A stretch of DNA of 44,211 bases from a virus. The notes beneath the pieces were generated by a model that was given only the letters and a program-made list of their open reading frames with translations, searched no databases and was not told the DNA's origin. Position numbers and translations under genes: made by a program. This document shows positions 30,635 to 37,391 of this stretch, piece after piece (within the stretch, counting starts at the first letter, position 1; every line of letters begins with the position of its first letter). Location: positions 1 through 44,211 of IMG/VR virus record IMGVR_UViG_3300023175_000076; one strand, given 5' to 3'.

Positions 30635-31495
30635 ATGGCAATACTAGTAGACTACAACCAGGTTATCCTTGCTTCGCTATTTGCAAGTATCGGTAACCAC
30701 CACAATGTAGACATTGACGAAAATCTAATTCGTCATATGTTCTTAAACTCCCTTAGACTAAATCGTAAAAAGTTTCATAAAGATTACGGTGAACTTGTGA
30801 TCTGTGCTGATGGTAAAAATACCTGGCGCCGTGAAGCATTTCCTTATTATAAAGCTAATCGCAAAAAGTCACGCGAGGAATCAGAGATTAACTGGAATAA
30901 TCTCTTTAACATTATGAATACAATTCGTGATGAACTTAAGGAAGTGTTTCCATACAAAGTAATTCATATGGAACATTGTGAAGCCGACGATATTATTGGC
31001 ACCATTATTAAAGAACATGGCACCGAACTCAATACTGGCGGCGAACGCTTTTTGGTGCTATCTGGTGACAAAGATTATATTCAATTACATAAATATGCAA
31101 ATGTAGATCAATATGATCCAGTGCGTAAACGTTGGATTCGCAATGACAACCCTGAGCAATATTTAGTTGAGCATGTTCTAAAGGGTGACACCGGAGACGG
31201 CGTTCCAAATATTCTGTCGGCTGATAATTGTTTGGCCGTTGGGCAACGCCAAAAAGCTATGACTAAAAAGCGTCTTGAAATGTATTCTGCAGGAACGGAT
31301 GCTATGGATGAAGAAACTCTTCGCCGTTACCATCGTAATAAGATGTTGATTGACTTGACACAAATTCCTCAGAATTATCAAGACAAAATTCTAAGTGAAT
31401 ATGAACCAGATAAAGGAATTGGTCGTGAGCATTTATTTAATTTCTTTGTTCAAAAGAAACTTAAAAATCTCATTACCGATATACAGGACTTTTAA
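30635..31495 (+). CDS. rnh: RNase H / 5'-3' exonuclease, T4 Rnh family
   Basis: This 286-residue FEN-type nuclease should remove RNA primers from lagging-strand fragments. The acidic metal-binding residues are all visible: D6 (LVDYN), D59 (CADGK), E116, D118 and D119 (CEADDIIG), D145 and D147 (SGDKDYIQL), and D185 and D188 (GDTGDGVPN). RREAFPYYKANRK carries the conserved Arg and Lys of the helical arch. T4 Rnh is 305 residues. It works with the primase at 11197. Confidence 0.92.
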   Translation: MAILVDYNQVILASLFASIGNHHNVDIDENLIRHMFLNSLRLNRKKFHKDYGELVICADGKNTWRREAFPYYKANRKKSREESEINWNNLFNIMNTIRDELKEVFPYKVIHMEHCEADDIIGTIIKEHGTELNTGGERFLVLSGDKDYIQLHKYANVDQYDPVRKRWIRNDNPEQYLVEHVLKGDTGDGVPNILSADNCLAVGQRQKAMTKKRLEMYSAGTDAMDEETLRRYHRNKMLIDLTQIPQNYQDKILSEYEPDKGIGREHLFNFFVQKKLKNLITDIQDF

Positions 31496-31921
31496 ATGAA
31501 ACTATCAATTAGTGAAATTATTGCAAAGTGTGCTGAGTTTAATACAGCCGACGAAAAAGTAGAATGGCTTAAAGAGAATGATTCTATGCCATTAAAAATG
31601 GTTTTACAAGCCACATATGATAAAGAGAGGGTTGAATGGCTTTTACCTAATACAGCCCCTCCTTGGAAAAAGAATGAATTTGAAGATCAGGCCAAGCAAC
31701 TGCTTTATACTGAAGCTCGACGTTTGAAAATTTTTATTAAAGGCGGCGGCTATGATAATATGAATCAATCAAAACGTGAAGCGCTTTTTATCCAATTATT
31801 GCAAGATATAGATAATGATGATGCTGATATGTTAGCAAACTATAGCATTCAACAAAAGCCCTTTAAAGGCTTACAAAAGAAAACAGTAAACAGAGCATTC
31901 CCTGGACTAATCAAAGAGTAG
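31496..31921 (+). CDS. Conserved T4-like protein of unknown function
   Basis: This 141-residue protein starts one base after the RNase H stop. It begins MKLSISEIIAKCAEFNTADE and ends KGLQKKTVNRAFPGLIKE, a form I recall as a conserved family of marine T4-like phages (possibly DUF6433; not verified). In many of these phages it follows RNase H, so a replication role is possible. Confidence 0.6.
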   Translation: MKLSISEIIAKCAEFNTADEKVEWLKENDSMPLKMVLQATYDKERVEWLLPNTAPPWKKNEFEDQAKQLLYTEARRLKIFIKGGGYDNMNQSKREALFIQLLQDIDNDDADMLANYSIQQKPFKGLQKKTVNRAFPGLIKE

Positions 31922-31925
31922 AAAG

Positions 31926-32096
31926 ATGGCAAAAAGTTTCAAGCAATATCGCGAAGATCGTTGGCAAGACGACGAGTGGGGAGACAATGAAGACAGACAC
32001 TCTCGTAATAAAGAAAAGAAAATGAAAAAACGTCGCGATACGAGAAAAATGAAACAAAATGAAAAATATTCCCGTTTTGAGAAAGATGATGGTTGA
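31926..32096 (+). CDS. Small highly charged protein
   Basis: This 56-residue protein (ATG 31926, TGA 32094-32096) reads MAKSFKQYREDRWQDDEWGD and then an almost pure Lys/Arg/Glu helix. The SFKQY start recalls the internal-protein N-termini at 3469-6729, but it lacks a cleavage-type (I/L)xE and lies behind early genes. Function unknown. Confidence 0.5.
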   Translation: MAKSFKQYREDRWQDDEWGDNEDRHSRNKEKKMKKRRDTRKMKQNEKYSRFEKDDG

Positions 32097-32121
32097 CATT
32101 CCTCTGATTCTATATTAGTAT
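32093..32121 (+). promoter_or_regulatory. Early promoter with both TAGAATCA and CTGATTCTA elements
   Basis: TTGACA at 32093-32098 and TAGTAT at 32116-32121, spacer 17; a TATAAT at 32121-32126 is an alternative -10 too far downstream. CTGATTCTA lies in the spacer (32104-32112) and TAGAATCA at 32126-32133, an inverted pair. Confidence 0.6.
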
Positions 32122-32148
32122 ATAATAGAATCAAATAAAGGATATATT

Positions 32149-32730
32149 ATGAAACTAAATGAAAAACTTATACTCGTCGATTGTGATGGCGTCCTTTTGG
32201 ACTGGCAATATTCATTTTACAAATGGATGGCAGCTCGTGGTCATCATCCAAAAACATATGATGAATATGATATGGGTAAAACCTTCGACATGTCACATGA
32301 TGAAGCTAAAAAAATGTGCGAATACTTTAACTGTTCAGCTGCCATTGGTTGGCTAACACCTTTCCGTGATGCTGTTAAGTACGTTAAGAAACTTCACGAA
32401 GATCACGGATATATTTTCCATTGTATTACATCTCTATCCACCGACATTTATGCTGGTAAACTTCGGAAGAAAAACCTTGAAGCTATTTTTGGTAAAAAAG
32501 TCTTTGAGGAAGTTATCTGCCTAGAATGTGGCGGTGACAAAGACGAAGCTTTGAAACCATATGCTGACACCGGATGTTTGTGGGTTGAAGATAAACCCGA
32601 AAACGCTGTTGTTGGTGCTGACCTTGGTTTGAATTCAATGCTTATTGAGCATAACCACAACCAAGGATTTGAACATCCATTCGTTACCAATGTAAAAAAT
32701 TGGAAAGAAATTTATGAATTGGTTGTTTAA
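32149..32730 (+). CDS. HAD-family nucleotidase-like phosphatase
   Basis: This 193-residue protein begins LVDCDGVLLDWQ, the DxDGVL nucleophile motif of HAD phosphatases (the Asp at residue 11 and Asp 13). ITSLSTD is the Thr/Ser motif II region, and CLWVEDKPENAV is the DD-like motif IV. The layout resembles 5'(3')-deoxyribonucleotidases. It may adjust nucleotide pools. The terminator-like hairpin and late octamer follow its stop. Confidence 0.75.
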   Translation: MKLNEKLILVDCDGVLLDWQYSFYKWMAARGHHPKTYDEYDMGKTFDMSHDEAKKMCEYFNCSAAIGWLTPFRDAVKYVKKLHEDHGYIFHCITSLSTDIYAGKLRKKNLEAIFGKKVFEEVICLECGGDKDEALKPYADTGCLWVEDKPENAVVGADLGLNSMLIEHNHNQGFEHPFVTNVKNWKEIYELVV

Positions 32731-32743
32731 CAGGCACTTTTAT

Positions 32744-32751
32744 TATAAATA
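32744..32751 (+). promoter_or_regulatory. T4-type late promoter octamer TATAAATA
   Basis: A perfect octamer, followed by TC as at 2127. The first annotated gene downstream starts at 32829, but a 13-codon frame starts at ATG 32775, 23 bases after the octamer. A terminator-like hairpin lies between this promoter and the 32829 gene. Confidence 0.75.
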
Positions 32752-32786
32752 TCACTAACATAGGTAGATATATTATGAAACATGAT

Positions 32787-32814
32787 GGGGCTCCTATGGT
32801 GGCAGCCCCTTTTT
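32787..32814 (+). terminator. Intrinsic terminator-like hairpin
   Basis: GGGGCT (32787-32792) pairs with AGCCCC (32804-32809) around an 11-base loop and is followed by five T (32810-32814). It could end early transcripts coming from the left, or attenuate the late promoter at 32744. A 13-codon frame (32775-32816) runs through it and stops in the T run. Confidence 0.65.
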
Positions 32815-32828
32815 AGTACGGAGATTGA

Positions 32829-33080
32829 ATGCCCACTTATAGTTTTAGAAACACTGAAACAAACGAAGAATTTGAGAAAATACTAAGTATGTCTGAACGA
32901 GAGTCATACTTACTGGATAACCCCCACATAAAACAAACCTTTAAAAAAGCTCCGGGAATCGGTGACCCGGTACGTCTTGGGATTAAAAAGCCCGATGACG
33001 GATTTCGTGATGTTTTGAGAGAGGTCAAGAACCATCACCCTGGTTCGAGATCAGTTAAAAACACAATCAACGACTTCTAA
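32829..33080 (+). CDS. Small conserved T4-like phage protein
   Basis: This 83-residue protein begins MPTYSFRNTETNEEFEKIL, the start seen in FmdB-type zinc-ribbon proteins, but it has no Cys pairs. The rest (DPVRLGIKKPDDGFRDVLRE, then VKNHHPGS) matches, in my recollection, a family common in marine T4-like phages. It follows a late octamer, suggesting a late or structural role. Starts after GGAG. Confidence 0.6.
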   Translation: MPTYSFRNTETNEEFEKILSMSERESYLLDNPHIKQTFKKAPGIGDPVRLGIKKPDDGFRDVLREVKNHHPGSRSVKNTINDF

Positions 33081-33106
33081 CTCCGTTAGGAGTCATAGGA
33101 GGTTTC

Positions 33107-33859
33107 ATGGCAGCAAAACAGCGTAGACTATCCCGTAAGGAAAAACGTCGTCAACAAAGAGAAATGGACCATATGGTTGGCATTTTAAACCAAAAGTTTT
33201 CAATGCGAAAGATCAACCCACTGACTCCATCGCAATCAGATCTCTTTGAGTCATATCACGAAGGATACAATCTCGCGGCCATCGGAACAGCAGGTACAGG
33301 AAAAACAATGTGCGCTACATACTTGGCGCTCAATGATGTACTACAGAAAGGAGAGTATGAGAAGGTCGTCATAATTAGATCTGCAGTTCAGACACGCGAG
33401 CAAGGATTCATGCCAGGATCAAAGACTCAAAAAGAGGCGGTATTTGAACAACCATATACCGATATTGTCAACGATTTATTTAGCAGAGGAGACGCCTATC
33501 AAGTTCTTAAACAAAAAGGAATGCTCACGTTTATGAGTTCTTCCTTCGTCCGCGGATTAACATTTGATAATTCAATAATTATTGTTGACGAATGTCAATC
33601 TATGACGTACCATGAACTTGATAGTATTATCACACGAGTGGGAGAGTCGTCAAAGATTATCTTCTGTGGTGATACAAAGCAAGACGATCTACAACAATCT
33701 AGAAATAGGGCAGATATTTCTGGCCTATGCAATTTTATCAAAGTCTTAAGAGCAATACCATCATTTGATGTAGTTAATTTTACGGTGGATGATATCGTTC
33801 GCTCAGGTTTGGTAAAAGAATATATAATGGCAAAGGAAAATGTATTGGAGGCAGCATAA
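33107..33859 (+). CDS. phoH: PhoH-family ATPase
   Basis: This 250-residue protein has a Walker A loop GTAGTGKT (60-67) and Walker B IIIVDECQ (157-164), plus IIRSAVQTREQGFMPGSK and CGDTKQDDL, the usual PhoH blocks. PhoH proteins are P-loop ATPases widespread in marine phages, sometimes linked to phosphate stress or RNA metabolism; their true role is unclear. It starts after AGGAGG and its end carries the ribosome site of the PAAR gene. Confidence 0.92.
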   Translation: MAAKQRRLSRKEKRRQQREMDHMVGILNQKFSMRKINPLTPSQSDLFESYHEGYNLAAIGTAGTGKTMCATYLALNDVLQKGEYEKVVIIRSAVQTREQGFMPGSKTQKEAVFEQPYTDIVNDLFSRGDAYQVLKQKGMLTFMSSSFVRGLTFDNSIIIVDECQSMTYHELDSIITRVGESSKIIFCGDTKQDDLQQSRNRADISGLCNFIKVLRAIPSFDVVNFTVDDIVRSGLVKEYIMAKENVLEAA

Positions 33860-33860
33860 A

Positions 33861-34256
33861 ATGCCAGGAGCAGCATACGCAGGCGGCAATAGTGTCGTAA
33901 CTATAACGGACGGTAAAAAAGGAACCGTGTGTGAAGAAGATTCCGAAGGAACCGCAATTAAGTGGTATTGGGATGCTGCAAAACCTACGTCGGCTACGGG
34001 TGCTGCTACCATTACAAAGGTAAAAATTGACGAGAATAGATTTCCAGTAGTTAAAGACGATGTAATGGCGGCCCACCCAGATGGCGAGCCTTGCGTTGCT
34101 GCTGCGCAAAATCACACACCTGCACTTGATACATATTCTTCAAAAGTATTTTTTGAAGGAGAAAACGCAGGAAGAATTGGCGATACCTTTAATAAGGACC
34201 ATTCATTTGACCACACAATAACATCAGGATCATCTAAAGTTTTAATAGGCGGATAA
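33861..34256 (+). CDS. 5.4: PAAR-domain spike tip protein, gp5.4-like
   Basis: I start at ATG 33861, after GGAGG (33847-33851), giving 131 residues. It begins MPGAAYAGGNSVV, and the C-terminal half has the PAAR pattern (RFPVVKDDVMAAHPDGEPCV, KVFFEGENAGRIGDTFNKDH, then ITSGSSKVLIGG). Such proteins form the pointed, metal-tipped cap of contractile-tail spikes. In T4 gene 5.4 follows gene 5; here it follows phoH. It is somewhat longer than T4 gp5.4. Confidence 0.82.
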   Translation: MPGAAYAGGNSVVTITDGKKGTVCEEDSEGTAIKWYWDAAKPTSATGAATITKVKIDENRFPVVKDDVMAAHPDGEPCVAAAQNHTPALDTYSSKVFFEGENAGRIGDTFNKDHSFDHTITSGSSKVLIGG

Positions 34257-34265
34257 ATTTATATT

Positions 34266-34931
34266 ATGTTTAATCATGTAGACCACGGGATCGTACTCCC
34301 GCAGATCACTCGTCAAACAACAACGAGTGGCCGAAAATATTTCACACCAGAAGGAAACGCTTACCCATCCATTACTACAATTTTGGGAGTAATGAAAGGT
34401 GATAGTATTCAAAAATGGAGAGAACGGGTTGGCGAAGAAGAAGCTAATCGTATCTCAACCCAGGCTGCTAATCGCGGTACCGCAGTTCATAAACTCTGTG
34501 AAGATTACATTGATAACCTCGAAGATTGGAAAGGTAAACATGTTCCTTCCAATTTGTTTACGTTTAACACGATTAAACCACTTTTGGATAAACACTTAGA
34601 TAATGTTTATTTCCAAGAAGAATTTCTCTACAGCGATCGTTTAAAAGCTGGTGGGCAAGTTGATTGTATTGCAGAATGGGACGGTGAGTTATCAGTAGTT
34701 GATTTTAAAACTTCACGTAAGCCAAAAGAGGAAGAATGGATTTTAAATTATTTTATCCAGGCTTCATTCTATGCGGCTGCTTTTTACGAACAAACTGGTA
34801 TTCCAATTAAACAAGGTGTAATCCTAATAGCGGTTGATGACCATGAACCCCAGGTGTTTAAAGTACCAACATATGAGTACTTAGCGCACTATAAAGCTGT
34901 AAGAAAAAAATACGCAGAAATTTACGAATAA
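34266..34931 (+). CDS. PD-(D/E)XK exonuclease, MGME1-like
   Basis: This 221-residue protein has the RecB-like nuclease layout. There is an N-terminal domain with YPSITTILG and RGTAVHKLCEDY (71-82, with His75), then GGQVDCIAEWDGELSVVDFK (129-148), which holds the catalytic Asp133, Asp146 and Lys148. It resembles the mitochondrial single-strand exonuclease MGME1 and the phage versions of it. It probably processes DNA ends during replication, recombination or host-DNA breakdown. Confidence 0.87.
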   Translation: MFNHVDHGIVLPQITRQTTTSGRKYFTPEGNAYPSITTILGVMKGDSIQKWRERVGEEEANRISTQAANRGTAVHKLCEDYIDNLEDWKGKHVPSNLFTFNTIKPLLDKHLDNVYFQEEFLYSDRLKAGGQVDCIAEWDGELSVVDFKTSRKPKEEEWILNYFIQASFYAAAFYEQTGIPIKQGVILIAVDDHEPQVFKVPTYEYLAHYKAVRKKYAEIYE

Positions 34932-34944
34932 ATCATTTTAACTA

Positions 34945-34973
34945 TGTACATTGATATAGAATCAGTATAGATT
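34945..34973 (+). promoter_or_regulatory. Early promoter of the TGTACA / TAGAATCAG family
   Basis: TGTACA at 34945-34950 and TAGATT at 34968-34973, spacer 17 with TAGAATCAG at 34957-34965. The upstream bases CATTTTAACTA match 24183-24193 with one change. Confidence 0.7.
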
Positions 34974-35005
34974 GATAATATACAAAATAAAAAGGAAACT
35001 ATATC

Positions 35006-35248
35006 ATGGCTAAAATCAACGTTGACATCGCACACGATTGCAACCTTGGGGAATTCTTAGAACTTCTTGAGAAACACAACTTAAAAATGGTTGATTTCAC
35101 TGCAATTGGTCCTGGTGGTGGAAACCCAAATATTACCTTTGAAGGATCTTATGTTAACTGCCGTAATTTCTTATCTGACGATCTATATCTCGACGATGAA
35201 GAAATTGACGAAGAAGGATTATACTTTATTGATGTGGAAATGGCATAA
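35006..35248 (+). CDS. Small acidic early protein
   Basis: This 80-residue acidic protein starts after AAGGAAACTATATC. It reads as a helix (LGEFLELLEKHNLKMVDFTA) followed by Gly-rich and acidic stretches (DDLYLDDEEIDEEGLYFI). Family not recognised. Its last 20 bases are part of a 28-base direct repeat that recurs at 35365. Confidence 0.5.
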   Translation: MAKINVDIAHDCNLGEFLELLEKHNLKMVDFTAIGPGGGNPNITFEGSYVNCRNFLSDDLYLDDEEIDEEGLYFIDVEMA

Positions 35249-35256
35249 GGGGGTTG
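35229..35256 (+). repeat. 28-base direct repeat, left copy
   Basis: Runs from TTGATGTGGAAATGG to GGGGGTTG and is identical to 35365-35392. This copy holds the 3' end of the upstream gene (DVEMA and stop). Confidence 0.85.
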
Positions 35257-35257
35257 T

Positions 35258-35368
35258 ATGAACGACTTTGAACAATTTCCACCAATCGAAGGAAATAACA
35301 CAAGTATTGCATGTCCTATGATTATTATTGGAATGATAGTTGTTTCTGTATTAATTTTCCTTTTTTGA
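35258..35368 (+). CDS. 36-residue membrane peptide bracketed by 28-base repeats
   Basis: ATG 35258 follows GGGGG by a few bases; TGA 35366-35368 overlaps the right repeat. The peptide has a polar start (MNDFEQFPPIEGNNTSIACP) and one membrane segment (MIIIGMIVVSVLIFLF). Function unknown. The 28-base repeats on both sides suggest that it entered as a unit, or that the region was duplicated. Confidence 0.5.
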   Translation: MNDFEQFPPIEGNNTSIACPMIIIGMIVVSVLIFLF

Positions 35369-35392
35369 TGTGGAAATGGCATAAGGGGGTTG
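35365..35392 (+). repeat. 28-base direct repeat, right copy
   Basis: Identical to 35229-35256, so it carries an untranslated copy of the upstream gene's 3' end. Its last bases are the first three of TTGACA of the promoter at 35390. Confidence 0.85.
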
Positions 35393-35418
35393 ACATCCCC
35401 TTAGAATCAGTTTATACT
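35390..35418 (+). promoter_or_regulatory. Early promoter with TAGAATCAG element
   Basis: TTGACA at 35390-35395 and TATACT at 35413-35418, spacer 17 with TAGAATCAG at 35402-35410. The -35 lies at the edge of the right 28-base repeat. It precedes the gene at 35444. Confidence 0.75.
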
Positions 35419-35443
35419 GTATATATATCCAATGGAGGAAAGT

Positions 35444-35704
35444 ATGGAAAAGTTTATCAAATCTGAATTTAACTATGACGGCATGTATCTAACTTATGGT
35501 TCAGATCGCAAATTTGTTGCTCGCTTTAAGCATCGCGGTCCTATCACTAAAGCCAAATTTTTAAAAGAATTGATTGCTAATCATTCTCCTTCAACTTATT
35601 TTGCAGCACTTAAAGACAGTGCTCCAGTTGCAATTCTTCGCGACGCTAATTATGCATGGTATCGCAACACAATGAATAATTATTTTAAAAGAGAGGTTCT
35701 ATGA
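35444..35704 (+). CDS. Small hypothetical early protein
   Basis: I start at ATG 35444, five bases after GGAGG (35434-35438), giving 86 residues; ATG 35432 lies before the ribosome site. It is basic and mixed (EFNYDGMYLTYGSDRKFVAR, AKFLKELIANHSPSTYFAAL). Family not recognised. The stop overlaps the next ATG. Confidence 0.5.
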   Translation: MEKFIKSEFNYDGMYLTYGSDRKFVARFKHRGPITKAKFLKELIANHSPSTYFAALKDSAPVAILRDANYAWYRNTMNNYFKREVL

Positions 35705-36435
35705 CAATATTTAATCCAAAGGCTCAAGTCATTGAAAATTTTTTCAGTGACGACGAAATTTTTGAAGTAGAAAAAAGATTTAGAGAATTTTCTGACGTCG
35801 ATATTCAAGTTGAATCACATGGTGTTTACATGAGTGATTCAACCGAGCGAAAAAGTGTCCCAGCCCGTTCTCATTACTGGTATCCAGGCCCAAGTATGGG
35901 TAACTGGCTTAATGACTATTGTAATGCTAAAATTAGAGAGCGCTTTGGACAAGAAATCCAATGTTGGAATTGGCACATACTAAATGCATTTAAACCTTAT
36001 GGTGTTCATAGTGACTCCTATGATGAGCTAGATCCAGAAGCTACAAGAATACACGAAGATCAAGATTATGCTTGGACTTTTTTAATTCCATTGGATGACT
36101 ATGATGCCCATACTTTTGTTTTCAATGAATGGAGTGATTTTGTTAAAGCACCGGGTGTGTGGGCTAAACGTACAGGCCATCAGCCAGTATATGAAATAGA
36201 TGATGAAATGTACGAAAAGCATTTTACTCATGAAAAAAGAGAAATCATAGATCTCTTTTCTATTGATACTCAGTTTCATTGGAAAAAAGGAAACCTTTTA
36301 GCCATGTCCCGCCATTCTTTCCACTCTAGCTGTAATTTTCCAGAAAATGGTTTGTTTGAAAAAAGAGCTTTAATTGGATGGTCTACTACCGGTAATATTG
36401 AGGATACCCTAGCACATGAACATATTCGTACTTGA
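35701..36435 (+). CDS. 2OG-Fe(II) oxygenase-like protein
   Basis: This 244-residue protein has the iron-binding pattern of 2-oxoglutarate oxygenases: H103-x-D105 in YGVHSDSYDE, a distal His (H205 or H208 in SRHSFHSSCNF) and Arg222 for 2-oxoglutarate (EKRALIGWS). LNDYCNAKIRERFG and FLIPLDDYDAHTFVFNEW fit the helix and strands of the fold. Such phage enzymes hydroxylate proteins, nucleic acids or small molecules; the substrate is unknown. It overlaps both neighbours. Confidence 0.68.
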   Translation: MTIFNPKAQVIENFFSDDEIFEVEKRFREFSDVDIQVESHGVYMSDSTERKSVPARSHYWYPGPSMGNWLNDYCNAKIRERFGQEIQCWNWHILNAFKPYGVHSDSYDELDPEATRIHEDQDYAWTFLIPLDDYDAHTFVFNEWSDFVKAPGVWAKRTGHQPVYEIDDEMYEKHFTHEKREIIDLFSIDTQFHWKKGNLLAMSRHSFHSSCNFPENGLFEKRALIGWSTTGNIEDTLAHEHIRT

Positions 36436-36985
36436 CGAAAGTCCTGTAACTTCTGCTCAAATGATGTGTGACAAGCACATTCCAAAGATGATTGTCGAGG
36501 CAGGCCAAATGCTCTCGACAGCCCATCGTATGCTCGATGGTAAGTTAGAAAAACGGCCATCAAAGTCCGGTAAACGCCTTGTAAATTATTATGTCCATCC
36601 CAATTCTAATATGGAAGAAGTTCTTTACAAGGCTGTTCACCACGGCCATCCATGTACTAAATGGACAATGGAATCCAAGGATAACTATATGTGGCACTAC
36701 GACCACCTACTAGCACTCTGTAGTGAATTTCTAGTGCGGTTTAATAAGCAACATATGACATATGATAAGCTTAAAGACATTTTATCTAGCCCTCCACAGA
36801 ATATACCAGATATTGGACTAACAGAGTTTGCTCAGGCAATGAACCATTATCCTGAGTGTATTGTAAAAGGTGATGCTGTCCAGGCATACCGCAATTATTA
36901 CCACGTAGCAAAGTCTTTCGCCAAATGGGAAAAAGGGCGCCCCGCTCCTATTTGGTGGGAAGGTTATAAAGGTAAAGCAGCATAA
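36416..36985 (+). CDS. Widespread phage protein of unknown function
   Basis: This 189-residue protein begins MNIFVLDESPVTSAQMMCDK then HIPKMIVEAGQMLSTAHRML, and has HHGHPCTKWTMESKDNYMWH. I recall this as a family common in marine phages without a known role. The conserved Cys, His and acidic residues (CDKHIPKMIVE) look like an active or metal site. It starts inside the end of the oxygenase gene. Confidence 0.62.
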   Translation: MNIFVLDESPVTSAQMMCDKHIPKMIVEAGQMLSTAHRMLDGKLEKRPSKSGKRLVNYYVHPNSNMEEVLYKAVHHGHPCTKWTMESKDNYMWHYDHLLALCSEFLVRFNKQHMTYDKLKDILSSPPQNIPDIGLTEFAQAMNHYPECIVKGDAVQAYRNYYHVAKSFAKWEKGRPAPIWWEGYKGKAA

Positions 36986-36993
36986 ATAAACGT

Positions 36994-37314
36994 ATGAGGT
37001 ACGTAATATTAGACCCAGAAGCTGGGGTATTTTTAGGAACACATAAGACTAAAATGTATGGCCCTATGGGGACCACAGTTCCTCTATGGTCTGCTACAAA
37101 TTTTTTCCAACTCACAAAAGCTTTTTCTTTTGAAAGCAAAAAAGATGCAATGCTTTATATCAGAACTTTTTTGAGTGACCGTCCTAACATCTTTGTTGGC
37201 CAGGTTGACTCAAAAGATAAGTACGTTGACTTGGTAGATTTATTAAAATCGGGTTATGAACTATTCACCTTTGATATGATTGATGGATTAGAAATTAGTG
37301 AAACAATTCATTAA
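36994..37314 (+). CDS. Hypothetical protein
   Basis: This 106-residue protein is a mix of strands and helices (MRYVILDPEAGVFLGTHKTK, then FESKKDAMLYIRTFLSDRPN). Family not recognised. It lies eight bases after the upstream stop. Confidence 0.5.
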   Translation: MRYVILDPEAGVFLGTHKTKMYGPMGTTVPLWSATNFFQLTKAFSFESKKDAMLYIRTFLSDRPNIFVGQVDSKDKYVDLVDLLKSGYELFTFDMIDGLEISETIH

Positions 37315-37329
37315 AAATCATTTTTACTA

Positions 37330-37358
37330 TGTACATATGAATAGAATCAGTTTATATT
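37330..37358 (+). promoter_or_regulatory. Early promoter of the TGTACA / TAGAATCAG family
   Basis: TGTACA at 37330-37335 and TATATT at 37353-37358, spacer 17 with TAGAATCAG at 37342-37350. CATTTTTACTA precedes it, as at 24183. It drives the DUF932 gene, 33 bases downstream. Confidence 0.7.
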
Positions 37359-37391
37359 GATTATATCAAATCAAACAAAGGATGTTATATT

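Noticed and set aside
36981-36988. CATAAATA before the gene at 36994
   Set aside because: It is only five bases from the start codon, too close for the late promoters seen elsewhere here.
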